Shown: one piece after another, positions 1 to 9,572 of the stretch | How positions within the stretch are numbered: position 1 is the first letter of the stretch | How the letters are laid out: every line of letters begins with the position of its first letter | Assembly: GCF_005843925.1 (NCBI RefSeq) | Contig: NZ_VCBC01000003.1 | Span: forward strand, 62,001-126,000 | Source of the DNA: Thalassotalea litorea | GTDB taxonomy: Bacteria; Pseudomonadota; Gammaproteobacteria; Enterobacterales; Alteromonadaceae | Reading direction: 5' to 3' | Length of the DNA stretch: 64,000 nucleotides | Notes under the pieces: generated by a model | What the model saw: only the letters and a program-made list of their open reading frames with translations | The model's database searches: none | Told to the model about the DNA's origin: nothing | Program-made: the position numbers and the translations under genes

Positions 1-235
1 TACTTCCAGGTCGCAGTTGCATAAAACCTGCCAATGAGTCGTTTTTAACCGCCAGTAACGTCATGATATCGGGGTTGGCAATTTCCATCGTTTGTTGGTT
101 TTTGCCGTAATTTTTCGCGCAGTACGTATCCATATCTTTGGCGGTATTAAACTCTGAAAAGGTGTCGCGAAACGATTGCTCCATAAGTTTGGATAAAGCC
201 CATGCATCGGCAGGGGTGGCATTTCTAATTTGCAT
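1..235 (-). CDS. GNAT-family N-acetyltransferase, N-terminal part (runs off the window)
   Basis: The minus-strand frame opens at an ATG at 235 and stays open to the window edge, giving about 78 residues that begin MQIRNATPADAWALSKLM. The opening (basic/hydrophobic strand, then A-x-D-A, then a helix) and the later stretch TLLAVKNDSLAGFMQLRPGS, a strand leading toward the acetyl-CoA site, are typical of the N-terminal half of GNAT acetyltransferases. The acetyl-CoA P-loop is not in the window, so the substrate cannot be guessed. It is in the same direction as the outer-membrane gene upstream, 51 bp away. Confidence 0.6.
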   Translation of the reverse strand, partial: MQIRNATPADAWALSKLMEQSFRDTFSEFNTAKDMDTYCAKNYGKNQQTMEIANPDIMTLLAVKNDSLAGFMQLRPGS

Positions 236-286
236 TGTCAGGTGAAAGTCAGGGTATTTACAACAGTTTAACGGTTGCTGCGATTT

Positions 287-1564
287 TCAGAAAGGCTGAT
301 TAATGATCAGGCGTAATTGTCCATCTTCGCTGGACTTAGCATAATCTATGCGAGCGATAACCCCCTCAATGTTCATCCGAATACCACCACCAAAACTAAA
401 CTTCATATCTTCATGCAATTCACTTAAGTTAAATTCATCGGATATTTGTCCTGCATCGACAAACAGCACCCATTGCCACCAGGGTAAGCGATAATTTTCA
501 ATGATAGGTAACTGGGGAAGTGGATGCCAGGCCGGAATCGCTCGAAACTCCAGACTATAACTCATGGCCGCACGACCATAAAAGCGATTGGTGTCATAAC
601 CTCTCAGGCTATCCCAACCACCAAGCGTAACACCATCAAAATTTGGCGGGCGTCGATATTCACCATTGCGCTTGTGATTCCAGCTTGGCGTATCGGCAAT
701 TAATGCATTAAATGCGATCGTTTGCTGCTGGAAAAATTTACTTTTACCGAGAGAGAGAAATTGACTATATTCACCTTCGATTTGGCTATATCCAGCGCGC
801 CTGGAATCGCCAAAATCCTCAATGTACCGAGTCCGTACCTGAAATCCTTGCGATGGCATAGTTGTGGAGTTGCGATTATCGTAATTTATCTCTAATTCGA
901 TGCCGGCACTGATATCGGTTACCTGGGCATCGGTTGCTCGTTGGTCGTCGTATTTTAAATAGCGCCGAAATGGCATAAATGTCAGGGTGGTAAAACCGCT
1001 TTGCCCGGGAAGCCAATCTTCAATATCATGCAGCTCTTCTGGAGATGAAGGTTGGCGTAACGTTGCGACCGAGCCTTTTTTACCGGCGCCAATGGGAAGT
1101 ACGTAATCGAATGTGATCCGAGAAAAGCCCTGACGAGCACTAAGAAGTTGCCGCTCTGGTTGATTGAAACTGGGGTCATCAATGTCATTCACGAATCGAT
1201 AAAACCCCTGGGTGTAGTGAGCGCGCATGATATCCGCACTGATCATCCACTGCGTTGATGAAAACGGCTGATAGTTATAAGCACCACCATAGATGGCCCA
1301 GGAATCATTCTTACTGTAAAAGCCGCCAGAAAATAAGGTCGCCTGAGGTTGCCAGGCATGTTTTACGACGCCCGCAGCACCAACGGTGGTTTGCAGCATT
1401 TCCGTATGAAAGGCAAAGGGAAGTCCCTTGAACTCGGGTTTATCCAAAGGCTTTTCGGATGCGTCTTCGGTAATCGTCGGCTCAATAAATTTCTTGCCCT
1501 GGCATGGCATGCTCAGCAATATGGCGAGAAAGAAGACTCTTTTAAGCAATGTCGTGAATGACAA
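287..1564 (-). CDS. BamA/TamA-family (D15 surface antigen) outer membrane beta-barrel protein
   Basis: A 425-residue protein with an N-terminal Sec signal peptide (about residues 1-23) and no POTRA-like region of useful size, so it is nearly all barrel. The C-terminal two thirds has alternating strands such as ITFDYVLP, GIELEINYDNRN and MSYSLEFRAIP, the motif GGWDSLRGY (the conserved RGY/RGF loop of the Omp85 barrel), GGGIRMN, and a terminal phenylalanine (LIINQPF) as expected for insertion by the Bam complex. This fits PF01103 (bacterial surface antigen). Translation probably starts at a TTG at 1564, because AGGA sits 7 nt upstream and the next residues form the signal peptide. Its role is unknown. 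Patatin-associated barrels and other lone Omp85 barrels look similar. Confidence 0.7.
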   Translation of the reverse strand: MSFTTLLKRVFFLAILLSMPCQGKKFIEPTITEDASEKPLDKPEFKGLPFAFHTEMLQTTVGAAGVVKHAWQPQATLFSGGFYSKNDSWAIYGGAYNYQPFSSTQWMISADIMRAHYTQGFYRFVNDIDDPSFNQPERQLLSARQGFSRITFDYVLPIGAGKKGSVATLRQPSSPEELHDIEDWLPGQSGFTTLTFMPFRRYLKYDDQRATDAQVTDISAGIELEINYDNRNSTTMPSQGFQVRTRYIEDFGDSRRAGYSQIEGEYSQFLSLGKSKFFQQQTIAFNALIADTPSWNHKRNGEYRRPPNFDGVTLGGWDSLRGYDTNRFYGRAAMSYSLEFRAIPAWHPLPQLPIIENYRLPWWQWVLFVDAGQISDEFNLSELHEDMKFSFGGGIRMNIEGVIARIDYAKSSEDGQLRLIINQPF

Positions 1565-1735
1565 TTTATCGTCCTAAAGTCGTAACAACAATTTTATGGT
1601 AATGACTAAACTATAGGGCAAATGCTTTAGTTCATTATGCAACTATCGATAATTATTGAATATTTACCAAATCGATAAAACGTTATATCCTCCACAACTC
1701 TTTGACAAAATCTGATAATTCATGGGAGTGAATCA

Positions 1736-2707
1736 ATGAGCGACATTTTAAAAGCAATCAGGTTAACCAATGGTAATGGTATGGAAGTTACCTTGCTTAA
1801 TTACGGCGCTCGTATTGCATCGATTCAATTTAACGGCCAGGAAATGCTGGTGACCTATGACGATATCAATGGCTTTTTAGACGATGATTTATACCTTGGA
1901 GCGACGTGTGGGCGAGTCTGCAATCGCATCAGTGACGGGCGCTTCTGTGTTGATGGCAAATCTTATCAGTTGGCACAGAATAATGGCGGCAATTGCCTGC
2001 ATGGTGGCATCGACAATTTTTCCTACCGATATTGGACCGTAGAAGAAGATAGTGTCACCGAGCAGAGCGTTACCATGACATTGCACTCTGCAGATGGTGA
2101 TCAAGGTTTTCCGGGGGATCTTAGGGTGACGGTGACGTATCGATTAACCGGTGATAATCAGTTGCATATTGATTTTAACGGGCAAAGCGACCAAGCAACA
2201 CCGATTAACCTGACCAACCATGCCTATTTCAATCTTGGGGCCACAAGTGGTCAATCTTTGCAATTGCAACTGATGTCCAGCATGCGTTTAAATCGCAACG
2301 ATAAAGAAATGCCCGATGGCAGTTTTCATAATATATCGGGCACCGATTATAACTTCCGTGAATTGACCTTAGTGGGGCAACGACAACAGCAAACCCAGGA
2401 TCCAGAATTGCTGGCGATGGGAGGCTTTGATCATTGTTTTATTCTCGATAATTCGCCATTTAATGAAGCCAAAGCACGGTTGGTTGCAAAGCAGCAAGGC
2501 ATAGAAATGCGCCTGTATACAGACCAGAGTGCCATTCAATTTTATACCGGAAAATATCTCGATGGACAGTTTCAGTCGTATGAGGGACTCTGTTTGGAAG
2601 CACAAAACTACACCGATGCAGTAAATCAACCGCATTTCCCAAACAGCATCCTACGCCCCGGCCAAACCTACCAACACACGACGGTATACGAGTTTAGGAC
2701 GCTTTAA
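1736..2707 (+). CDS. galM: Aldose 1-epimerase (galactose mutarotase)
   Basis: A 323-residue cytoplasmic enzyme that interconverts the alpha and beta anomers of galactose or glucose. The family signature TNHAYFNLG is present at about residues 163-171 and carries the catalytic histidine. GGFDHCFIL supplies the substrate-binding Asp and His, and CLEAQNYTDAVNQPHFPNS near the C-terminus supplies the catalytic Glu and the usual ending. Length is normal for GalM (about 340). The start is supported by GGGAG 7 nt upstream. It is divergent from the barrel protein, and no galK or galT is nearby, so it probably serves general sugar uptake rather than a Leloir operon. Confidence 0.92.
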   Translation: MSDILKAIRLTNGNGMEVTLLNYGARIASIQFNGQEMLVTYDDINGFLDDDLYLGATCGRVCNRISDGRFCVDGKSYQLAQNNGGNCLHGGIDNFSYRYWTVEEDSVTEQSVTMTLHSADGDQGFPGDLRVTVTYRLTGDNQLHIDFNGQSDQATPINLTNHAYFNLGATSGQSLQLQLMSSMRLNRNDKEMPDGSFHNISGTDYNFRELTLVGQRQQQTQDPELLAMGGFDHCFILDNSPFNEAKARLVAKQQGIEMRLYTDQSAIQFYTGKYLDGQFQSYEGLCLEAQNYTDAVNQPHFPNSILRPGQTYQHTTVYEFRTL

Positions 2708-2800
2708 TCGCGCGAGCTGTGGTAATTACCAATATGCACCGGCGAATCGACTATAAACTTGGAATCGGCTCAGAAACAGCATTTCGCCCCACATAGATGA

Positions 2801-5800
2801 TTATGGGGTAATTTGGTGCGATTGGCGTTTGTTGTGCCAGTTCTGTTGAACATGAAATACTAATGACAGCAGTGCAGGCAGTACCAGAAGCGTGACCAGG
2901 CTTGAAAAAAGCAAGCCAAACAATACGATAACCCCCAGCCCGCGATAAAGCTCAGTACCTTCGCCTGGAATAAATACCAGAGGAGACAGACCAAAAATTG
3001 TTGTCACGGTCGACATCATCACCGGACGCAAGCGCACTTTCAAAGCCTCTAAGATGGCCTCTTTTATGGTCAGCGAATGTTGTTTGATATTGGCGATGGA
3101 TCGCTCAACAATTAAAATTGGGTTATTCACCACGGTTCCGATTAAGACCAAAAACCCTAACATGGTGATGACATCAAAAGGTTGATGATAGGCGCTTAAG
3201 CCAAAGGTCGGCAGCAGTGCCCCTAAGCCATTAAACAATCCCAGACCAATAATACCACCACTGATCCCAATCGGTACGGTTGTCATGATCAGTAACGGAT
3301 ATCCCCAATTGGAAAATACCGCCACCATCAACAGATAGGCAATAACGATGGCGAGTAAAAAATTGCCGGTCATGGCTTCTCGGGTTTTTGCCAATTCGCT
3401 GGCCGCACCGCTAATGGTATGCGTAATATTCTCCTGCGCCAGAGTCTCAGACATCGGTGCTAATAATTCATTTTCAACAACGTTGAGTGCTTGTTCTAAA
3501 GCCATATTGCGTGGTGGAATAATTTGTAATGTTACCGTGCGCATGCCGTCTACCCGACTGATGGTGGCGGTATCTACGGTTTCTCGAAGACTAATTAATG
3601 CCGATAACGGAACTTGCTGGCCATTTGGGCCATAAAACATTAAGTGCTCCAGTTCTTTTGGGCTATTAACCGTACCTTTTTTGGCAAATAACAGCATATC
3701 GATTTTTTCATCGTCGATATAAAACTCATCCACAAAAGCGCCGTCAGAATAGGCCCAGATGCTATACCCCAAATCCGTCTGGGAAATACCAAGCTCGGCG
3801 GCACGTTGCCAATCGGGAACGACTTCCACCATCGGCTGGGACATGCTCAGGGTAGGAGGGGAAGGATCCGCGTTGAGTTGTGCACCAACGATTAAGGTTT
3901 CAGCGCTGGCCATTAATTGCAAGGCTCGGTTATATAGAATTACAAGATTTCGCCCTTTTAATTCCACATTCAAACTTCGTGTTCCCCCTTGGTTACCACT
4001 AAAAATTGAGCCTCGGGTGGCAAATGAACGCATTCCGGGAATGGCGTCAAACCGTTCACTGACCGCTTCAATTAATTGCGGGGTATCGTGGCGACTAATG
4101 GGTTCTGTAACAAAGCGCATACTGCCCGGCGACATTGTGGCGATATGCATCGCAAGTGGCGGGACCGGGGTTTTAAATGCGTTACTGCTTTCAAGGTTAG
4201 CCTCTTGATTTTCGTCTGTCATAGCTCCTGGCTTAACCAAAGCCTGACGTTGTTCATCGTTGAGCCAGGCAACCTTAGAGCGATCTACTTTTTCGGTAAA
4301 GTCACCGTCTAATTGTCGCCACAGCTCTTTCATGGTTTCCATGTTGTAGCCGGGCGGTGCCAACAATCGGGCAAACACTTTTGCCTCTTCCCCTTCCGGA
4401 AGGTATTCCGCATCGGGGACGAGTGTAAACAGCGTAAATAGAGTGATGAACAGGGTCAAAAGCACGGCACTCACTTGTCGACTGGTACGCTCGAGTATCC
4501 ACTGACCAAAGCTAAGGATACGATTGGCCATCGCTTCACCCCAGTGAGTGGTGATATGCAATGCTTTATCTAGCTTACCTTTATGTTCTGCGATTTCCCG
4601 GACATTCAAAATACGTTGGCTGGCAACTGGGATTAACGTAATCGCCACCAGCATCGACATCAAAATCGATGCAGAGATGGCAATGGCAATATCGGAGTAC
4701 AGTTGTCCTGCTTCCTGTTTTAAAAACACAATCGGGAGGAATACCATCACAGTGGTCAGGGTTGAGGCCAATATCGCTGGCCAAACTTCTCGAATGCCAT
4801 CAACCGCTGCATCCATTCGCGATTTACCCATGGCCACGTGCCGGGTAATGTTTTCCAGTGCCACGATGGCATTATCCAGCGTCATGCCAATAGCAAAGGC
4901 TACGCCGGCAAGGGATACTACATTGATACTGCGACCGGAAAAAGACAGCCCTAAAAATGCCGCAAGAATACATATCGGAATACCCAATGCGCCAATTAAG
5001 GTCGCACTCAGTGAACGTAAAAATAACAACAGAACCAAGGTGGCTAGCACAGTGCCAATTAACAGGTTTTGGATGACGGTTTTAGCGGAATTTTCGACAT
5101 ATCGCACATCTTCGGAATTTAGCGACATGACCAGGCCTTGATCGGCAAGTAAGGTTTTATTTAACTGCGCAACCTGATCAAGTACTCGTTGTTTCAAAGA
5201 GATAACATTGGCATCTACCTGACGAGAAATGGATATGCCCATGGTTTGCTGACCAATGGTGGTTCGGAATGTACGCATTTCTTCATGGCTCATTTGTGCC
5301 AGACCAATATCTTTTAAGCGTACATAGTGACCGTTCTGCTCACTGATGATTAGATTGTTGAGATCGTCTAAATCGGTAAACTTTCCCAGAGTCCGGATCA
5401 GGTAGCGACGCTTACCAAAATCCATATCTCCGCCGGAAACATCGCGATTTCGGGTGCGAATGGCATTGCGCACATCGGCTACCGTTAAACCCCGGGCCGA
5501 GAGCTCGGCGGGCGTTAAACGGATATGAATTTGTTTTTGCGCGCCACCGGATACATTGGCTCTGGCGATCCCAGGGATCCGCTCTAATCGGGTTTTGACA
5601 TTGTCTTCAATCCAATCTTGTTGGTGGGTGATATTGCGCTCGTCTTTACCGCGAAACTGTATCGAAAAATACATAAAGGAGTTACCGGAAAATGAGCTGG
5701 CGATGACCGCCGGTTCGTCGACATTTTCTGGGTAAGAGGGTACCTGCGATAACGCATTATTGACGAGGATCAGTGCTTCATTGATAGCCATGCCAAAAGG

Positions 5801-6079
5801 AAACTCCAGTTCCACGCTGGCTCTGCCAAAAGACGCTGCGCTGACCATCCGCTCCAGGCCATTAATGTTTTTTAAATATTCCTCTTGTTCAAGTAGGATT
5901 TCGGTTTCAATATCTTGTGGTGTGGCGCCAGGCCAGCGGGTTTCTACTGTAATAATGCGCGGGTCAAGATCTGGGATCATTTGAATGGGAACACGAAACG
6001 CCGCTGCGAGGCCAAAAAGGCAAATAATGAGAATGGCGACCAGTAAAACGATTGGCTTTTTAAGGACAGTATCGATCAT
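2801..6079 (-). CDS. RND multidrug efflux permease (AcrB/HAE1-like)
   Basis: A 1092-residue inner-membrane proton antiporter, the pump of a tripartite efflux complex. It shows the RND pattern: a membrane segment at residues 10-28, a large periplasmic domain (PGATPQDIETEI), then a block of membrane helices containing GMTLDNAIVALENI (the TM4 proton-relay acidic residue), a second periplasmic domain, and a second helix block with GTVVNNPILIVERS and RPVMMSTVTTIFGL. The length is right for the family. The ATG lies 1 bp after the stop of the adaptor gene, so the two are translationally coupled. No outer-membrane TolC partner is adjacent. The substrate cannot be read from sequence. Confidence 0.9.
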   Translation of the reverse strand: MIDTVLKKPIVLLVAILIICLFGLAAAFRVPIQMIPDLDPRIITVETRWPGATPQDIETEILLEQEEYLKNINGLERMVSAASFGRASVELEFPFGMAINEALILVNNALSQVPSYPENVDEPAVIASSFSGNSFMYFSIQFRGKDERNITHQQDWIEDNVKTRLERIPGIARANVSGGAQKQIHIRLTPAELSARGLTVADVRNAIRTRNRDVSGGDMDFGKRRYLIRTLGKFTDLDDLNNLIISEQNGHYVRLKDIGLAQMSHEEMRTFRTTIGQQTMGISISRQVDANVISLKQRVLDQVAQLNKTLLADQGLVMSLNSEDVRYVENSAKTVIQNLLIGTVLATLVLLLFLRSLSATLIGALGIPICILAAFLGLSFSGRSINVVSLAGVAFAIGMTLDNAIVALENITRHVAMGKSRMDAAVDGIREVWPAILASTLTTVMVFLPIVFLKQEAGQLYSDIAIAISASILMSMLVAITLIPVASQRILNVREIAEHKGKLDKALHITTHWGEAMANRILSFGQWILERTSRQVSAVLLTLFITLFTLFTLVPDAEYLPEGEEAKVFARLLAPPGYNMETMKELWRQLDGDFTEKVDRSKVAWLNDEQRQALVKPGAMTDENQEANLESSNAFKTPVPPLAMHIATMSPGSMRFVTEPISRHDTPQLIEAVSERFDAIPGMRSFATRGSIFSGNQGGTRSLNVELKGRNLVILYNRALQLMASAETLIVGAQLNADPSPPTLSMSQPMVEVVPDWQRAAELGISQTDLGYSIWAYSDGAFVDEFYIDDEKIDMLLFAKKGTVNSPKELEHLMFYGPNGQQVPLSALISLRETVDTATISRVDGMRTVTLQIIPPRNMALEQALNVVENELLAPMSETLAQENITHTISGAASELAKTREAMTGNFLLAIVIAYLLMVAVFSNWGYPLLIMTTVPIGISGGIIGLGLFNGLGALLPTFGLSAYHQPFDVITMLGFLVLIGTVVNNPILIVERSIANIKQHSLTIKEAILEALKVRLRPVMMSTVTTIFGLSPLVFIPGEGTELYRGLGVIVLFGLLFSSLVTLLVLPALLSLVFHVQQNWHNKRQSHQITP

Positions 6080-6080
6080 G

Positions 6081-7193
6081 TTATTGATCCTGGTCTTTAC
6101 TTGATTGCCTCACCTGAGGAATGACCGTATCGCCATCACGCAGCGATTCATTTCCATAAATCACAATTTGATCACCGGCTTTTAGCTGCGGACTGTTCAC
6201 CGATATGCCTTGTCCTTGTTGAACACCGGTGACGACAGCGACGGATTGCGCGGCATGGCTTTGGCCGTTTTTCACAATTTTATAGACTAAGATTCGACCG
6301 TCAGGTTTGCGTACCAGGGCATCTTTAGGCAGAAACAATGTATGCTCACCCTGATTGGAGTCAATAAGAAATCGGCTTCTTACATTCATACCTGGTAACC
6401 ACTGCCCAGATGCGTTTTCCAGACGCAGTCGCACTAAAAAGCTGCGCAACGCCTGATCCGCTTGTGGCACAATTCTATCGATTCCGGTGGTCATTGGCGC
6501 AAGGGAATGATTATTGCTATCGACGAGTACTTGGGTTTGTTTATTGATAGTTGCGTAATAACGACTAGGTACCTGGATTTGCACATAGATTGGGTCAAGT
6601 TGGGTTAAAGTGAACACCTGCGTGTCGGAACCGACAGCTTCACCAACCTCGGTAAGTTTGGCGGTAATTATGCCATTAAAAGGCGCTTTTAATGTATGTC
6701 GGGAAAGCGTTTCTTCAGCTAGGTTTAACTGGGCTTCAATTTGTTTCAGCTGCGAACCGCTGGCTTGTTGCTCAGCGATGCGGGTTAAATATTCGGAGTT
6801 TGAAATATTGTGATCTTTTCTTAATTGTTCTCCTTCGGTAGCGAGTCGGTTTGCTTCATTGAGCCGAACGTTGGCTTCATTTTGTAGCGCCTTTATCTGC
6901 CGCACATTGGTTTGCGCCACGATTGAATCCAGGGTCAACAGCGGCTGGCCTTTTTTTACTTGATCACCAATATCGACATGCATTTTCTCAACGTAACCGG
7001 AAACTTTCACCGATAATCGCGATTCTTTGAAAGGCACAAGGTTACCAAATATTGGTACTTGGGCCTGGAAGGACTTTTCTTCAACTTCCGCCACTAATAC
7101 TTTCTTTCCCTGCTCTTCAGCTTGGATGTAAGTACAGGTCAGTATCAAGGACGTCAATATAATAAGTGTTTTTGGTGCTTTGAAAGTTAGCAT
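6081..7193 (-). CDS. RND efflux periplasmic adaptor (membrane fusion protein)
   Basis: The adaptor links the downstream RND permease to an outer-membrane channel. After an N-terminal signal sequence (MLTFKAPKTLIILTSLILT) come the lipoyl half-motif VEKMHVDIGDQVKKGQPLL, a coiled-coil hairpin rich in Glu, Gln and Asn, the second lipoyl half LKAPFNGIITAKL with GEAVG, and beta-barrel and membrane-proximal domains ending near GNESLRDGDTV. The frame is open upstream to 7487, but the ATG at 7193 is chosen because it directly precedes the signal peptide; the upstream extension has no domain character. The resulting 370 residues match the family size. It forms an operon with the permease. Confidence 0.85.
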   Translation of the reverse strand: MLTFKAPKTLIILTSLILTCTYIQAEEQGKKVLVAEVEEKSFQAQVPIFGNLVPFKESRLSVKVSGYVEKMHVDIGDQVKKGQPLLTLDSIVAQTNVRQIKALQNEANVRLNEANRLATEGEQLRKDHNISNSEYLTRIAEQQASGSQLKQIEAQLNLAEETLSRHTLKAPFNGIITAKLTEVGEAVGSDTQVFTLTQLDPIYVQIQVPSRYYATINKQTQVLVDSNNHSLAPMTTGIDRIVPQADQALRSFLVRLRLENASGQWLPGMNVRSRFLIDSNQGEHTLFLPKDALVRKPDGRILVYKIVKNGQSHAAQSVAVVTGVQQGQGISVNSPQLKAGDQIVIYGNESLRDGDTVIPQVRQSSKDQDQ

Positions 7194-7516
7194 GCTGTTG
7201 GTTTTATTAAACTTTGTTAATCCTATAGGTAACGATAACCCAAAAATCCTGACGAAACCAAAACTCTTGATGAAATCAAAAAACTCCATTAAATGATGGT
7301 AGAGTTTTAAAATCGCGCAACTGAAATTCACAACTAATTCAAACGAGAAGCGTGATTCCAAACCACACGGGGCTTTGTAATTTTGGTTCTGCATCTCAAA
7401 AACATCATGTCGCGCCATTTTTAACAGCAGATCACAATTTTTTACGACCTCAGGTATAATTAGCGGCAATTGTTTATTCGGCTCCACGTAGAGCGTTACC
7501 CATTGGAAATGTATTT
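7194..7516. promoter_or_regulatory. Divergent intergenic region between efflux adaptor and hutI
   Basis: This 323-bp region must carry the promoters of the efflux operon (minus) and hutI (plus). A perfect TATAAT at 7455-7460 faces hutI, about 57 nt before its start, but the -35 region 17 bp upstream is poor (TCACAA), which would fit an activator-dependent promoter. No clear operator was recognised. Confidence 0.4.
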
Positions 7517-8785
7517 ATGTCCGCATCCACTAATTCTCTTTCTTCGCATTCTCCCCAATCTTGGCAGTCCGTTTTTATCAACGCCAATATCGCCACCATG
7601 AATGATGGGGCTAAATCTTACGGTGCGATGGAAAATGCTGCTCTTGCCGTCAGTGATGGTAAAATCGCCTGGATTGGTGCAATGCAAGATCTCGTTGAGT
7701 TAAATCTGGCTGATTTTCCCAAGCTCTCGGTAATTGATGTCTCTGGGCAATGGTTGCTACCAGGTTTGGTGGATTGTCATACGCATATTGTTTATGGCGG
7801 TCATCGAGCCAATGAATTTGAATTGCGTTTACAAGGTGCGAGCTATGAAGAAGTGGCGAAAGCCGGCGGTGGTATTGTGTCAACCGTAAAGGCAACCCGA
7901 GCCGCTAGTGAGGAGCAACTATTTAACTCTGCATTACCGCGACTTAACGCGCTGCAATCGGAAGGCGTAACGACCATTGAAATAAAATCCGGTTATGGAT
8001 TGGACACCGAAACTGAACTCAAAATGTTAACCGTTGCCAAACGCCTTGGTGAGCAACCCGGTATAGAGGTTCGTAAAACGTTTTTAGGGGCCCATGCGCT
8101 ACCCGTGGAATACGCCGATAACGCCGATGGTTATATCGATTTGGTGTGTAATGAGATGCTACCTGCCGTTGCCGCTGATAATCTGGCCGATGCCGTTGAT
8201 GTATTCTGTGAAGGTATCGGATTTGATATTAAACAGACTGAACGGGTATTTCAGGCCGCAAAACAGCACAAAATCGCCATTAAAGTTCACGCTGAACAGT
8301 TATCGGATCTCGGTGGTACAGCGTTAGCGGCAAAATATCAGGCATTGTCGAGTGATCATCTTGAATACTTGTCAGAAGAGAGTATTAAAGCGATGCAACA
8401 AGCGGATATGGCGGCGGTATTATTGCCCGGTGCTTTCTATTTCTTACGAGAAACCAAGTTACCGCCAATCGACAGGTTGCGAGAACATGGTGTGGCCATC
8501 GCGCTGGCAACCGATGCGAATCCTGGTTCTTCCCCGATCCACTCGATTCAACTGATGCTGAATATGGCTTGTACGTTATTCCGGTTAACACCGACAGAAG
8601 CGATAGCCGGCGTAACCTGCCATGGTGCCAAAGCATTGGGGCTTGCAGATAACGTGGGTTCGTTAGAAGTTGGCAAGCAGGCAGACATTGCCGTGTTTAA
8701 TGTCGAGCAGGTTGCCCAGCTTTGTTATCAGTATGGTGTCAATCCATTGGCCTCGGTATACAAAGCCGGTGTGAAAATCGTTTAA
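7517..8785 (+). CDS. hutI: Imidazolonepropionase
   Basis: HutI hydrolyses 4-imidazolone-5-propionate to N-formimino-L-glutamate in histidine degradation, in the cytosol. The 422-residue sequence has the amidohydrolase metal motif HTH (residues 88-90) in VDCHTHIVYGGH, the family signature GGGIVSTVKATR, IKSGYGLDTETELKML, the histidine-bearing KVHAEQLSD, and ALATDANPGSSP near the second metal/catalytic Asp. Length is typical. The start has GGAAA 7 nt upstream. No hutU, hutH, hutG or hutC is adjacent in this window, so it appears to be separated from the rest of the pathway. It converges on the VOC gene with only 2 bp between stop codons. Confidence 0.95.
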   Translation: MSASTNSLSSHSPQSWQSVFINANIATMNDGAKSYGAMENAALAVSDGKIAWIGAMQDLVELNLADFPKLSVIDVSGQWLLPGLVDCHTHIVYGGHRANEFELRLQGASYEEVAKAGGGIVSTVKATRAASEEQLFNSALPRLNALQSEGVTTIEIKSGYGLDTETELKMLTVAKRLGEQPGIEVRKTFLGAHALPVEYADNADGYIDLVCNEMLPAVAADNLADAVDVFCEGIGFDIKQTERVFQAAKQHKIAIKVHAEQLSDLGGTALAAKYQALSSDHLEYLSEESIKAMQQADMAAVLLPGAFYFLRETKLPPIDRLREHGVAIALATDANPGSSPIHSIQLMLNMACTLFRLTPTEAIAGVTCHGAKALGLADNVGSLEVGKQADIAVFNVEQVAQLCYQYGVNPLASVYKAGVKIV

Positions 8786-8787
8786 TG

Positions 8788-9183
8788 TTACTGCGCTGTC
8801 GGTTCCAGCAAGTCCCATAAATTTCCATATAAATCAGAAAAAATTGCCACCGTGCCATACACCTCGTGGCGCGGTGCTTCGTTAAACGCAACTCCCGCAG
8901 CCTGCATTTCCTGATAGTCTCGGTTGAAATTATCGGTCTGTAAGATCATTAGCACACCATCCCCGGCTTGTTTCCCCACCGCTTGTTGCTGGGCTGGGGT
9001 CTCTGCGAAGGTTAATGCCAGCGCGAACTCTTTAGCACCCTTGGGTTGTAATTGTACCCAACGTTTACCATCGCCTAAGTCAAAGTCACTAATTAACGTA
9101 AACCCCAGTCGGTTGGTAAAAAAAACGATGGTCTCGTCATAATCATGAACCAGATAAGACAGGTTGCGGATAGTTTGTGTCAT
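8788..9183 (-). CDS. VOC (glyoxalase/bleomycin-resistance) superfamily protein
   Basis: A 131-residue protein with the beta-alpha-beta-beta-beta repeats of the vicinal-oxygen-chelate fold: YLVHDYDETIVFFTNRLGF at residues 10-28 and YGTVAIFSDLYGNLWDLLEP at the end, where the terminal Glu is the usual metal ligand. DGKRWVQLQPKG is the mid strand with the paired position. The reaction is unknown, since dioxygenases, lyases and antibiotic-binding proteins share this fold. The start has AGGA 6 nt upstream. It is a single gene transcribed away from the DUF3081 gene. Confidence 0.8.
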   Translation of the reverse strand: MTQTIRNLSYLVHDYDETIVFFTNRLGFTLISDFDLGDGKRWVQLQPKGAKEFALALTFAETPAQQQAVGKQAGDGVLMILQTDNFNRDYQEMQAAGVAFNEAPRHEVYGTVAIFSDLYGNLWDLLEPTAQ

Positions 9184-9305
9184 TGATGTTCCTAAATTTT
9201 GGCTATCGCGGGGATGGTTTTCATAAAGCTTAACCGATAGAGCAATCCTTTACCTTGGTAATCACGTATGTTTATCGATAGGATGGTTGAAACTGACAGT
9301 GGAGA

Positions 9306-9572
9306 ATGGCTGTGCAAGAAGCGATTGATATTAAACAGGCCCTTCGGGTATGCAATAAAATTATGAGTCATGGGCAGCGATTGGAGCGAGGCCACAAACT
9401 TGGCGATTTAACCGTGGAAAGTGACTACGATGGATACACGTTAACCTTGTCGGATCATGCGGTAACATTGCAGATTTTCTTTCACAATAAACACCAGCTT
9501 GATTGTAAGCGCGTAATCGAATTGGATGCGTTTTTGCAGAAAGTGGAAAAACTCGATAAAAAATCCCTTTAG
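9306..9572 (+). CDS. DUF3081-family small protein
   Basis: A protein of about 86-88 residues found in marine gammaproteobacteria, with no known function. The recognisable core is DYDGYTLTLSDHAVTLQIFF followed by a short His/Asn-containing linker and ELDAFLQKVEKL, the DUF3081 pattern. Two starts are possible: ATG at 9306, where the GGAG at 9301-9304 is only 1 nt away, or GTG at 9312, which places the same GGAG at an ideal 7 nt. The GTG start is more likely. No signal peptide or membrane segment is present, and no operon partner follows. Confidence 0.7.
   Translation: MAVQEAIDIKQALRVCNKIMSHGQRLERGHKLGDLTVESDYDGYTLTLSDHAVTLQIFFHNKHQLDCKRVIELDAFLQKVEKLDKKSL

Noticed and set aside
4548..5141. Long 197-codon frame opposite the RND permease
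   Set aside because: It lies wholly antisense to a well-defined RND gene and its protein composition is that of a mirror frame.
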